The notes under the pieces: model-generated
Told to the model about the DNA's origin: nothing
What the model saw: the letters and a program-made list of their open reading frames with translations, nothing else
The model's database searches: none
Translations under genes and position numbers: made by a program
Origin: JBJKRF01 sp046704785
GTDB taxonomy: Bacteria > Chloroflexota > Anaerolineae > Anaerolineales > Villigracilaceae
Length of the DNA: 8,325 nt
NCBI GenBank assembly: GCA_046704785.1
Contig: JBJKRF010000032.1
Location: forward strand, 1 to 8,325
Direction of reading: 5' to 3'
Part shown: positions 1 through 6,518 of the stretch, one piece after another
Position numbering within the stretch: the stretch's first letter is position 1
Layout of the letters: each line of letters begins with the position of its first letter

Positions 1-685
1 AGACAAATTCTTCCTGCAAATTAGCGACTTGCGCAAACATTTTCTGGTCATCCAAGCCAGAATCACCGACAAAACGGATGTGGTAATCTGGATACAGGCG
101 GCAAGTCTGTTCGAAAGCCTGTTCGATCTCCTTGTTCTGGCTGATAAAGTCGGCTGTTTTGTATGAAAACCAGTTGGCGTAGCTGGTGACAGGCACTTTG
201 GTGTTCACAATCGTGGCAGTGATGGCTGGATACCCATGTGTCAGGCGAGCATGACCATCCAATGCAGGCGGTGTGGCTTTATGGACAACACTGACACCTT
301 CAATCGCCTTGGCATATGGCTTCTCGAAATTGACTGGGTCTACTGCCACTACCAGATGTGCCGGTTTTTCCAACGCCACTACTTGCTGACCAATCAGATA
401 TAGACTCGCGAAAAGCTGCTCGCTTTTGATGCGCTTGTTGTCCATCCAGCGATATATCCGCTTGGCTGCTGCCCAGGTTTCACCTTCGTCTTTCGAACTT
501 TGACGCGCCATTTCCGTAATCACTGGCGTTTGTCCACCGAGAATACCCAGGATGATTTCTTCTGCCACACGCCCCATACGCTTATCCGGCATCAGACGCA
601 ACATTGGCCCAATATGGCTGCGAACGGTTGTGCTGATTTGCTCAATCGGTAACTTGGCAAACATCGCTCCTAATGTTATATTCAT
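1..685 (-). CDS. DDE transposase, N-terminal part (cut by window edge)
   Basis: An open frame runs from ATG at 685 off the left edge and gives 228 residues without a stop. An in-frame TGA lies upstream at 721-719, so this is the first possible ATG; an AGGAG box at 700-696 sits 10 nt before it. The protein has an N-terminal helical region with WAAAKRIYRWMDNKRI (residues 71-86), the kind of start seen in IS4-like transposases. The first catalytic Asp is probably D116 in VVAVDPVNFEK, and the second D208 in IRFVGDSGLDD. The third acidic residue (the Glu of DDE) would lie beyond the edge. Such enzymes cut and rejoin the ends of their insertion sequence. I cannot name the IS. It lies downstream of pheA on the same strand, so readthrough from that operon could reach it. 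A contig break inside an IS is typical of repeated elements. Whether the full gene is intact is unknown. Confidence 0.85.
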   Translation of the reverse strand, partial: MNITLGAMFAKLPIEQISTTVRSHIGPMLRLMPDKRMGRVAEEIILGILGGQTPVITEMARQSSKDEGETWAAAKRIYRWMDNKRIKSEQLFASLYLIGQQVVALEKPAHLVVAVDPVNFEKPYAKAIEGVSVVHKATPPALDGHARLTHGYPAITATIVNTKVPVTSYANWFSYKTADFISQNKEIEQAFEQTCRLYPDYHIRFVGDSGLDDQKMFAQVANLQEEFV

Positions 686-859
686 CTTGGCTCTGCTCCT
701 GCTTGGTGTTTGAGGTCGTCACACAACCTAAATTTACCACGCTTGGCAGAGCTTTTCCTTTTCCGTAGACTTGTGGGTAATCACCAGAATTGCTCGAATT
801 GGGCCGGTTTTCCAGATACGCTACCAAAATCGTAAAGCAGAGACTCAGGTAGCACACGA
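686..859. other. Gap between pheA and the transposase; probable IS end
   Basis: There is no convincing gene here. The outer end of the insertion sequence should lie in this gap, but without the other end its terminal inverted repeat and target duplication cannot be placed. Two inverted pairs are visible: GCTCTGC (690-696) with GCAGAGC (746-752), and GCTACC (820-825) with GGTAGC (848-853). Neither is followed by a U-run in the minus direction, so I see no clear terminator for pheA. Confidence 0.5.
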
Positions 860-1678
860 TCAGGGCGCCTGGTAGCGTGGATAGGTGCCCAGCACGCGTA
901 CCGTTGGCGCATATTCGCCTAAATGGTCAAGGGCGCGCTTGACCGAGTCATCCTGCGCCGAGCCGATGAAATCGACGTAGAACAGATAATTCCAGGGTGT
1001 ACCCACCAGCGGACGCGACTCGATCTTGGTCAGATCGATATCGCGCAGGGCAAACACGCTCAAAGCCTTGAACAAAGCACCGGGGCGGTTGTGCAGCGAA
1101 AAGACGATGGAGGTCTTCGCGTTGGACGAGGGCGAAACCGGTTCCGGGGCAATCACCAGGAAACGGGTGTAATTCTCCGGGTTGTCTTCGATGCCCTCAT
1201 CCAGGATGTCCATCCCGTAGAGTTCCGCCGCCCGCCGTGAAGCGACCGCTGCCGTGTCCCGCGTGCCTGATTCCTTGAGCATTTTCACGCTACCGGCGGT
1301 ATCGTAAACAGGCTCCGACTTGACGCCCGGCAGGGCACGTAAATACCCGGCAGATTGGCCCAAAGCCTGCGGATGGCTGATTACGCGCCGAATATCCTCC
1401 TTGTGCACGCCTGGCAGTCCGATCAGGCAATGGTGCACCCGCAGGAAATATTCTCCCGTAATCCAAAGGGTATGATTGACCAACAAATCATAGTTCTGGT
1501 GGATACTGCCCGCCAGCGAATTTTCGATGGGAATCAAGGCGCAGGCCGCCCGGCCCGACGTCACCGCCGCGAAAACGGCGTCGAACGTCTCACATGGCAA
1601 CGTCTCCGTCGGACCGAAATACCCATAGACGGCCTCCTCGGAATAAGCGCCCGGTTCTCCCTGGAATGCGACTTTCAT
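860..1678 (-). CDS. pheA: Prephenate dehydratase with C-terminal ACT domain
   Basis: It converts prephenate to phenylpyruvate with loss of water and CO2 in phenylalanine synthesis, in the cytoplasm. The 272-residue length is normal for a stand-alone enzyme, and there is no chorismate mutase domain. The catalytic domain (about 1-180) shows GEPGAYSE (7-14), PIENSLAGSIHQNYDLL (50-66), DTAGSVKML (126-134) and the catalytic TRF triad in NYTRFLV (169-175). The ACT domain (about 188-265) keeps the GAL (200-202) and ESRP (220-223) motifs, which in this family bind phenylalanine for feedback inhibition. The start at 1678 is chosen because AGAAAGG lies 9 nt upstream and MKVAFQGEPG is the usual N-terminus; an ATG at 1771 would add 31 unrelated residues inside the upstream gene. 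It follows the aminotransferase by 16 nt and is surely co-transcribed with it. Arogenate dehydratase activity cannot be excluded. Confidence 0.96.
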   Translation of the reverse strand: MKVAFQGEPGAYSEEAVYGYFGPTETLPCETFDAVFAAVTSGRAACALIPIENSLAGSIHQNYDLLVNHTLWITGEYFLRVHHCLIGLPGVHKEDIRRVISHPQALGQSAGYLRALPGVKSEPVYDTAGSVKMLKESGTRDTAAVASRRAAELYGMDILDEGIEDNPENYTRFLVIAPEPVSPSSNAKTSIVFSLHNRPGALFKALSVFALRDIDLTKIESRPLVGTPWNYLFYVDFIGSAQDDSVKRALDHLGEYAPTVRVLGTYPRYQAP

Positions 1679-1687
1679 GCGCTCTGA

Positions 1688-1694
1688 CCTTTCT
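1688..1694 (-). promoter_or_regulatory. Ribosome binding site of pheA
   Basis: AGAAAGG on the minus strand lies 9 nt before ATG 1678, inside the 16-nt gap to the aminotransferase stop. It decides the pheA start in favour of 1678 over the ATG at 1771. Confidence 0.7.
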
Positions 1695-2888
1695 TTACTT
1701 TTTGACGTGTTGCTCGGCCCAATACAAAATGCTGCGGAAACCGGTTTCAATATCCGCTTCGGATGCGGCAATCGTCATCCGTACGAACCCTTCGCCCTGC
1801 TCGCCGAAAGCACTCCCCGGCACAAGCGCCACGGAAGCCTCGTCGAGCAGCCGCTCACAGATCTCGGCGGAAGGCAATCCCAACGAGCGCACATCCAGGA
1901 AAAAGTAGAATGCGCCCTGTGGCGGAATCGCTTTCACCGGTGAGGGCCTATGCTCTTCTGCCAGTCCCAACACCAGTTCGCGCCGCCGGGCGTAAGCCTT
2001 GCGCATTTCAGCAGCGGCCTGCTCGATGCCCGGATCGCTCAAGGCAAATGCAGCCGCCTTCTGGATGAAGGGTGCAACGCAGGTAATGGAGTTCTGGCTG
2101 GCTTTGAGCGCTCGTGAAATCACGGCTTTTGGAGCGGCCAGGTAGCCCACCCGCCAGCCGGTCATGGCATAGGTTTTGGAAAGGCTCTTGACCAGCAAGG
2201 TGCGCTCTTTGGCGCCGGGAAAAGAGGCGGCAGACACAGGACGCGTTTCACCGTAGTACAGGTTTTCATAGACCTCGTCGCTGACGACCCATAACGCATG
2301 TTGAGCAGCGAATTCCTGAAGCTGCCGCAGGTAATCTGGCGAGGGCAGTGCCCCAGTGGGATTGCAGGGATAATTGATCACGATGGCGCGCGTTTTCGGC
2401 GTCAGAGCCTGCTCCCAAGCCGTCAACGGCGGGATGAAACCTGCCTCTGCCGGCCCCGGCACGCGGACAGCCTTTCCACGCAGCATGTTGACCATATTGA
2501 CATGCGTCGCCCAGGCCGGGTCCGGCACCAACACTTCATCGCCGGGGTTGAGCACAGCTTGCATGGCACAATAATATGCGTGGACTCCGCCATGCGTCAC
2601 CATGATCTCCGTCTCTGGGTCGTAAGGCTCGGCCACATTGCCGGCCAGCTTGTTGGCAATCACCTGGCGTAACTCCGCCATACCGCGGCTGGGAACGTAA
2701 TGCGTCAAGCCATGCTGCATGGCCTGCCAGGCCACGTCCAACACAGCTCTCGGCGTGGAAAAATCCGGGTCGCCGGTCTGCAGGCCGACGATCTGGCGTC
2801 CCTGGGCGCGCAGCGCGACGACACGGTCGGCCATCGCGACGGTGGCCGATTGGCGAATCTGGTCGAACTGGGTGTTCAAAGAAGTCAT
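1695..2888 (-). CDS. Class I PLP-dependent aminotransferase (aspartate/aromatic type)
   Basis: It is a fold-type I aminotransferase of 397 residues, the normal length, and cytoplasmic. PLP-binding features are visible: the NPTG loop in INYPCNPTGA (171-180, N176), SDEVY (203-207, with D204 for the pyridine nitrogen and Y207), and the Schiff-base lysine K238 in SLSKTYAMTGWRVGY (235-249). R370 in GFVRMTIA is the expected clamp for the substrate carboxylate. The N-terminus (QIRQSATVAMADRVVALRAQG, then GLQTGDPDFSTP) resembles the 1-beta branch of aspartate aminotransferases, some of which also act on prephenate. As first gene of an operon with pheA it probably aminates phenylpyruvate or prephenate for phenylalanine synthesis; this is inferred from context. 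The start at 2888 is preferred because homologues start near here; its ribosome site is weak. An ATG at 2963 would add 25 residues, but the candidate promoter would then lie within the coding region. Confidence 0.93.
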   Translation of the reverse strand: MTSLNTQFDQIRQSATVAMADRVVALRAQGRQIVGLQTGDPDFSTPRAVLDVAWQAMQHGLTHYVPSRGMAELRQVIANKLAGNVAEPYDPETEIMVTHGGVHAYYCAMQAVLNPGDEVLVPDPAWATHVNMVNMLRGKAVRVPGPAEAGFIPPLTAWEQALTPKTRAIVINYPCNPTGALPSPDYLRQLQEFAAQHALWVVSDEVYENLYYGETRPVSAASFPGAKERTLLVKSLSKTYAMTGWRVGYLAAPKAVISRALKASQNSITCVAPFIQKAAAFALSDPGIEQAAAEMRKAYARRRELVLGLAEEHRPSPVKAIPPQGAFYFFLDVRSLGLPSAEICERLLDEASVALVPGSAFGEQGEGFVRMTIAASEADIETGFRSILYWAEQHVKK

Positions 2889-2929
2889 ACTATTCTCTGG
2901 TGGGGAATATGAGGGGACAGAAACATGGC

Positions 2930-2952
2930 CCACGTGGAGCCTGGAAATTTCC
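2930..2952. promoter_or_regulatory. Two perfect palindromes, candidate operators of the aminotransferase-pheA operon
   Basis: CCACGTGG (2930-2937) and GGAAATTTCC (2943-2952) are perfect palindromes five bases apart. The second covers the expected transcription start of the minus-strand promoter with its -10 box at 2960-2955. A repressor bound here would block the aromatic operon. Palindromes of 8 to 10 bp are not rare by chance, so this is only a candidate. Confidence 0.3.
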
Positions 2953-2954
2953 GC

Positions 2955-2960
2955 ATTATA
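2955..2960 (-). promoter_or_regulatory. -10 box of the aminotransferase-pheA operon
   Basis: A perfect TATAAT is read on the minus strand. Transcription would start near 2948 and give an untranslated leader of about 60 nt before ATG 2888. No good -35 box is present at 16-18 nt (the best is ATGATT, 3 of 6), so it may need an activator or another sigma-factor context. Confidence 0.5.
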
Positions 2961-3095
2961 CACCCGTCCGCAGTAAAATCATTTGGGGCTCTCCCAGATT
3001 TTCCGTGGTAGGAACAGATGGGGACAAAACGGCCTCTCCCTACCCGCAGGGAAATCCGAAGGCCCCACCCCGCTCCGCAAAATGCCATTCTACAC

Positions 3096-3124
3096 GTGAA
3101 AACTTCGATCGACTGGCCTACAAT
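3096..3124 (+). promoter_or_regulatory. Candidate promoter of the permease-mannosyltransferase operon
   Basis: GTGAAA (3096-3101, 4 of 6 to the -35 consensus) and TACAAT (3119-3124, 5 of 6 to the -10) are spaced 17 nt apart. The spacer holds the perfect palindrome TCGATCGA (3105-3112), a possible operator. Transcription would start near 3131, only about 15 nt before the start codon, so the ribosome site would be at the very 5' end of the mRNA. That is unusual and lowers confidence. Confidence 0.35.
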
Positions 3125-3145
3125 ACACACCGGAGAAAAATCCTG

Positions 3146-4078
3146 ATGACCACACTATCCATACGACGGAACAAACCCAAACCGAAGATTCCCCCTCGGC
3201 AGCGGCGCGAAGGGCAGATCGGATTGCTCTTCCTGCTTCCCTGGATTTTGGGCTTCATCCTGCTAAAGCTGATTCCCATTTTGGTCGCTTTCGGGTTTTC
3301 GTTCACGAATTTTTACATGATGACTCCCGAAAAGACGGCTTTTATCGGGCTGGCAAATTATCTGCACATTTTTACCGACCTGCGCGCCTGGACCAGTCTG
3401 GTCGGCTCGTTGGGATATTTCCTGCTGACGGTTCCACTGGAAATGGTGGTGGCGCTCATGCTGGCCGCGCTGATTTCGAGCGCGCGCTTGCACGGCAAGG
3501 GTTTCCTGCGCTCGATGTTCTTCATGCCCAGTATCATTCCGGCGGCGGCCATCTTTTCCATTTGGATGGGCTTCATCGATCCCCGCAACGGCTGGCTCAA
3601 CCGCTTGATTATGCAGCCGCTCGGCCTGCCGCCCAGCACAAACTCATACTCGTCGGTGCTGATTATCATGGCGCTCTGGAGCATCGGCCCCGGCTTCCTG
3701 ATCATTTACGGCGCGATGCAGGGCATTCCGCAAGAGATCCACGAGGCGGCGCGCGTCGATGGGGCCGGACCGATAGCACGTTTTATACACATCACCCTGC
3801 CAATGATATCGCCCGCCATTTTCTTTACGCTGGTGATTAACCTGACCAGCGCCTTCGGCGGCACGGTGCTGCTCGACCGCGGCTTCGTCTTTTCTCGCAG
3901 CCTCTCGCCGATGGAAGGCTACATCAATTCGGTGATGTTTACGCGCTTCGACCTGGGCTACGCCGCTGCGCTGGCCTGGTTGATGTTTACCGTCACCATG
4001 ACGATTACGGTCTTGCTATTCCGCTCGGCCAGCCGCTGGGTGTACTTCCCCGAGGAGGAAGATGATGAAGATATTTAA
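3146..4078 (+). CDS. Sugar ABC transporter permease, MalF/UgpA type
   Basis: This is one of the two membrane subunits of a carbohydrate importer of the CUT1 kind, with 310 residues. Six membrane segments can be seen at about 26-52, 88-112, 122-143, 170-190, 222-242 and 272-293. The cytoplasmic EAA loop, which docks onto the ATPase, is at 200-219: EAARVDGAG, then the closing LP (218-219). The N-terminus is basic and proline-rich (RRNKPKPKIPPRQRR), as usual for the cytoplasmic end. The start at 3146 is chosen because GGAG (3132-3135) lies 10 nt upstream; the frame is open back to 2900, but those 82 extra residues look like translated intergenic DNA. The C-terminus is very acidic (EEEDDEDI), and its codons carry the ribosome site for the next gene. 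The substrate cannot be read from a permease; the neighbouring mannose genes suggest a mannoside. Confidence 0.93.
   Translation: MTTLSIRRNKPKPKIPPRQRREGQIGLLFLLPWILGFILLKLIPILVAFGFSFTNFYMMTPEKTAFIGLANYLHIFTDLRAWTSLVGSLGYFLLTVPLEMVVALMLAALISSARLHGKGFLRSMFFMPSIIPAAAIFSIWMGFIDPRNGWLNRLIMQPLGLPPSTNSYSSVLIIMALWSIGPGFLIIYGAMQGIPQEIHEAARVDGAGPIARFIHITLPMISPAIFFTLVINLTSAFGGTVLLDRGFVFSRSLSPMEGYINSVMFTRFDLGYAAALAWLMFTVTMTITVLLFRSASRWVYFPEEEDDEDI
4053..4058 (+). promoter_or_regulatory. Ribosome binding site of the second permease, inside the first permease gene
   Basis: AGGAGG is formed by the GAG-GAG-GAA codons of the acidic tail of the first permease. It is 3 nt from ATG 4062 and 6 nt from ATG 4065, which favours 4065 as the true start. 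Confidence 0.75.
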
Positions 4079-5138
4079 CGGTAGAAAAAGACACGGGGAG
4101 TCGCTGCTCAGCTACCGTCTATGGGATTTCACCGGCACGGCGCTTCTGAATCTGGTTGTCTTCATGGTTCTGGCGGCTTACATCTCGCCATTGATGTATA
4201 TGTTCACCACGGCGGTCAAACAAAAAGCGCAATTCCTGGATTCCAAAGCGCCGCTGTATCCCGCCGTCGCCGAACAGTATTCCTACCAGGGCAAGGATTA
4301 TCCGATTGTAAAAGTTCCCACCGAGAACGGCACCAAAGAATGGGCGCTGGTGACCCCGCGTCCCACTTACAGCGAATTCATCGACCCGCACAACCCGGGC
4401 GCGGGCCTGATCCATTGGGACGGAAACTGGCGGGCCCTGCCCAAGGTCTATCACTTCAGCATTACGCTCGATAATTTCACCCAGCTCTGGGAAATCGCCA
4501 AAATTCCCACTGCCATTTTGAACACCTTGATTGTGGCTGTCCTCAGTGAAATTGGCGTATTGATTTCGTCGATTGCCGTTGCCTACGGATTTTCGCGCTT
4601 CCGCATCCCCGGCGGAAAATGGCTGTTCATGCTGCTGATTGCCACCATCCTGATTCCCGATAGCATTACCCTCATCCCTACCTACGTGATCTTCACGCGC
4701 GTTCTGGGCTGGGATGGGACCTGGCTACCACTGATTGTGCCTTACTTCTTCAGCAGCGCAATCTACGTCTTTCTGTTGCGCCAGAACTTCAAGAGCATCC
4801 CGCGCGACCTGGACGAAGCCGCCATGCTCGATGGCGCCGGGCCCTTGCGCATTCTGGTCTCGGTCATCCTGCCGCAATCCATTCCGGCTGTGACCACGGT
4901 AGCTTTGTTGCATTTCTTCTACGTCTGGAACGAGTTGCGCATGGCCAGCCTGTACCTGGGCATCAGCCCGAATCTGCGCACCATCGCGCTCAGCATTCAA
5001 ACCTACCAGTCGTTAAACTTTACGCCTGAAATGCTGCAGGCCAGTTCATTGCTGGTGATGATCGTGCCGGCAGCAATACTGTTCCTGTTTCAACGCTTCT
5101 TTATGCAGGATATGGTCGTAACCGGCCTGGAAAAATGA
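4065..5138 (+). CDS. Sugar ABC transporter permease, MalG/UgpE type, with large outer loop
   Basis: It is the partner membrane subunit of the preceding permease, with 357 residues (358 if the adjacent ATG at 4062 is used), longer than the usual 270-300. Membrane segments lie at about 25-50, 151-175, 186-207, 219-238, 264-288 and 326-345. The EAA loop is at 251-270: EAAMLDGAGP, closing with LP (269-270). The extra length is a polar insert between the first two membrane segments (about 52-140) that should face outside. It is rich in Tyr, Pro, Asp and Gly (for example YSYQGKDYPIVKVP, WDGNWRALP) and looks like beta structure. I recall similar inserts in permeases of Chloroflexota and Actinobacteria; their role is unknown to me, perhaps contact with the binding protein. 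It overlaps the first permease by 14 bp and the next gene by 4 bp, so translation is coupled. No ATPase or binding protein lies nearby. Confidence 0.93.
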   Translation: MKIFNGRKRHGESLLSYRLWDFTGTALLNLVVFMVLAAYISPLMYMFTTAVKQKAQFLDSKAPLYPAVAEQYSYQGKDYPIVKVPTENGTKEWALVTPRPTYSEFIDPHNPGAGLIHWDGNWRALPKVYHFSITLDNFTQLWEIAKIPTAILNTLIVAVLSEIGVLISSIAVAYGFSRFRIPGGKWLFMLLIATILIPDSITLIPTYVIFTRVLGWDGTWLPLIVPYFFSSAIYVFLLRQNFKSIPRDLDEAAMLDGAGPLRILVSVILPQSIPAVTTVALLHFFYVWNELRMASLYLGISPNLRTIALSIQTYQSLNFTPEMLQASSLLVMIVPAAILFLFQRFFMQDMVVTGLEK

Positions 5139-6439
5139 GAAACTCGATGAAAAATCCCACCATACGAACGATCGTTTTGATCTGGTTTGCCTGGGCGTTG
5201 ATCGTGATCGGCTTTCAGGCGCTGGCGACAGCGCGCTTCCAGCCGCAATGGCCTGACAACGCCCAGGATTGGACCACCAAATTTACCGGCACCGACTACC
5301 AGCAAGGTCATCCTTATCTTTTGGACCCTTTCATGAATGACCAGGTCGCCTGGGACTCGGAGTATTACCTCGGCATCGCCGTCGGGGGATATAACAACCC
5401 GTTCATCCCGGCGCTCACCCCGGAGGGCGTTTCCATTATCGGCAACGGCGCGCCCCCGCCGCATTCCGAGGGAAAGATATTTTCGCTCAGTTACGCCTTC
5501 TTCCCCTTCTACCCCTGGATGATCCATCTGTTCGCAATTCCGCTCAGTGCACTGGGCCTGGACTCCATCGCCACGGTCACGTTGGCCGGCGTGATTGTCT
5601 CGGCGCTGGGGGCGCTGGCCGCCATGCTGGCGCTTTATGACTTGACGCGCGAGTCGCTCGGCGAAGATGGCGGCTTACGCGCAGCATTTTACCTGCTTAT
5701 TTTCCCGACGGGGTTCTTCCTGGTGCAGGTTTATACGGAGGGATTGTTCGTCGGGCTGGCCTTCGGTTGCCTGACGATGCTCAAACGCGGACACTGGCTC
5801 CCCGCCGCCTTGCTTGGCGCCGCCGCGACGTTGACCCGCGCCGTGGGCGTGACGCTGGTCATCCCGATGGCGATCCTGTGGATTCGCAGCGGCGAGTGGC
5901 ATCGTCTCGACCTCGAGTGGCGGCAGATTTACCACCAGGGGATTCCCTGGCGTCCGCTGGGGCACGCCTTATTGGCCTTCGCGCCGCTGGCAACCTTCCT
6001 GATCTGGAAATTTTCCTACCTGGGCTTCGCGTTCGATTACGTGGAGGCGCAGTACTTCGGGCGCGGTTTCATGAACCTGGGTGCGGCTTTCTTCACCTGG
6101 GCAGACTCTTTCCGGACGATGTTGCTGCCGGGCAACCCGCAGCACAGCGCCTACTATTTCACGGAGTTTTTTGGCATGTTAGTCGGGCTGGTTGCCATCC
6201 TGAAATGCTTGCGAACCGACCCGGAAGTGGCCTGGTTCAGCTTGGCCGTTTTTCTGGTCTCGTGGGGTTCCGGCCCGGCACAGGGAATGCAGCGCTACGT
6301 CCTGGCTGCGCCGGCCGTCTTCATCAGCCTGGCGCGCTGGGGGGAAAATCCGGCCTTCGACCGCATCTGGACCACGGTCAGTCTATTGTTGATGGGCCTG
6401 TTGGCAACCCTGTTTGCCTTCAACATGTGGGTGGCCTAA
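5135..6439 (+). CDS. PIG-V/Gpi18-like membrane mannosyltransferase (putative)
   Basis: This is a protein of 434 residues with about nine to eleven membrane segments. It shows the pattern of the PIG-V/Gpi18-like family (GT-C fold): AWDSEYYLGIAVGGY (72-86) with a likely catalytic Asp D74 in the first outer loop, FFPFYPWMI (122-130), FPTGFFLVQVYTEGLF (190-205), LTRAVGV (233-239) and QRYVLAAP (386-393). GT-C enzymes of this type transfer a hexose, typically mannose, from a polyprenyl-phosphate donor on the outer membrane face; acceptor and sugar here are unknown. The first outer loop (about 35-120) is long. The gene starts in the ATGA overlap with the second permease and is the last of the operon, followed by a strong hairpin at 6462-6498. 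A later ATG at 5147 is possible. A glycosyltransferase ending a sugar importer operon is uncommon. The family is fairly sure; mannose specificity is only inferred. Confidence 0.75.
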   Translation: MRNSMKNPTIRTIVLIWFAWALIVIGFQALATARFQPQWPDNAQDWTTKFTGTDYQQGHPYLLDPFMNDQVAWDSEYYLGIAVGGYNNPFIPALTPEGVSIIGNGAPPPHSEGKIFSLSYAFFPFYPWMIHLFAIPLSALGLDSIATVTLAGVIVSALGALAAMLALYDLTRESLGEDGGLRAAFYLLIFPTGFFLVQVYTEGLFVGLAFGCLTMLKRGHWLPAALLGAAATLTRAVGVTLVIPMAILWIRSGEWHRLDLEWRQIYHQGIPWRPLGHALLAFAPLATFLIWKFSYLGFAFDYVEAQYFGRGFMNLGAAFFTWADSFRTMLLPGNPQHSAYYFTEFFGMLVGLVAILKCLRTDPEVAWFSLAVFLVSWGSGPAQGMQRYVLAAPAVFISLARWGENPAFDRIWTTVSLLLMGLLATLFAFNMWVA

Positions 6440-6461
6440 CGAGATTCGATACACGAGAATC

Positions 6462-6498
6462 AAAGGACGGCGCACAGAAAAGGTGTGCGCCGTCCTTT
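6462..6498. terminator. Bidirectional intrinsic terminator
   Basis: AAAGGACGGCGCAC (6462-6475) pairs perfectly with GTGCGCCGTCCTTT (6485-6498) around a 9-nt loop. The 14-bp GC-rich stem lies between two convergent genes, 22 nt after the mannosyltransferase stop and 20 nt after the GH130 stop. The A-T pairs at the base give a short U-run on each strand (CCTTTATTATT on the plus strand), so it can serve both operons. Confidence 0.9.
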
Positions 6499-6518
6499 AT
6501 TATTCTATAGGAACTTGC

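Noticed and set aside
820..853. GCTACC/GGTAGC inverted pair as terminator of pheA
   Set aside because: Only 6 bp of stem with a loop of about 22 nt and no U-run after it in the minus direction.
642..857. Minus-strand 71-codon frame between pheA and the transposase
   Set aside because: It overlaps the transposase start in another frame, has no good ribosome site and no recognisable motif; the transposase frame beside it is clearly coding.
2900..3145. N-terminal extension of the first permease to the ATG at 2900
   Set aside because: The 82 added residues look like translated promoter DNA, cross both candidate promoters, and precede the typical permease N-terminus; ATG 3146 has a ribosome site.
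5090..5527. Minus-strand frame of 145 codons opposite the permease-mannosyltransferase junction
   Set aside because: No ribosome site or recognisable motif, and it lies opposite two well-supported coding frames.
5767..6510. Plus-strand frame of 247 codons within the mannosyltransferase gene
   Set aside because: Arg/Gly/Pro/Ala-rich composition typical of a shifted frame in GC-rich DNA; it runs over the membrane protein frame and into the terminator.
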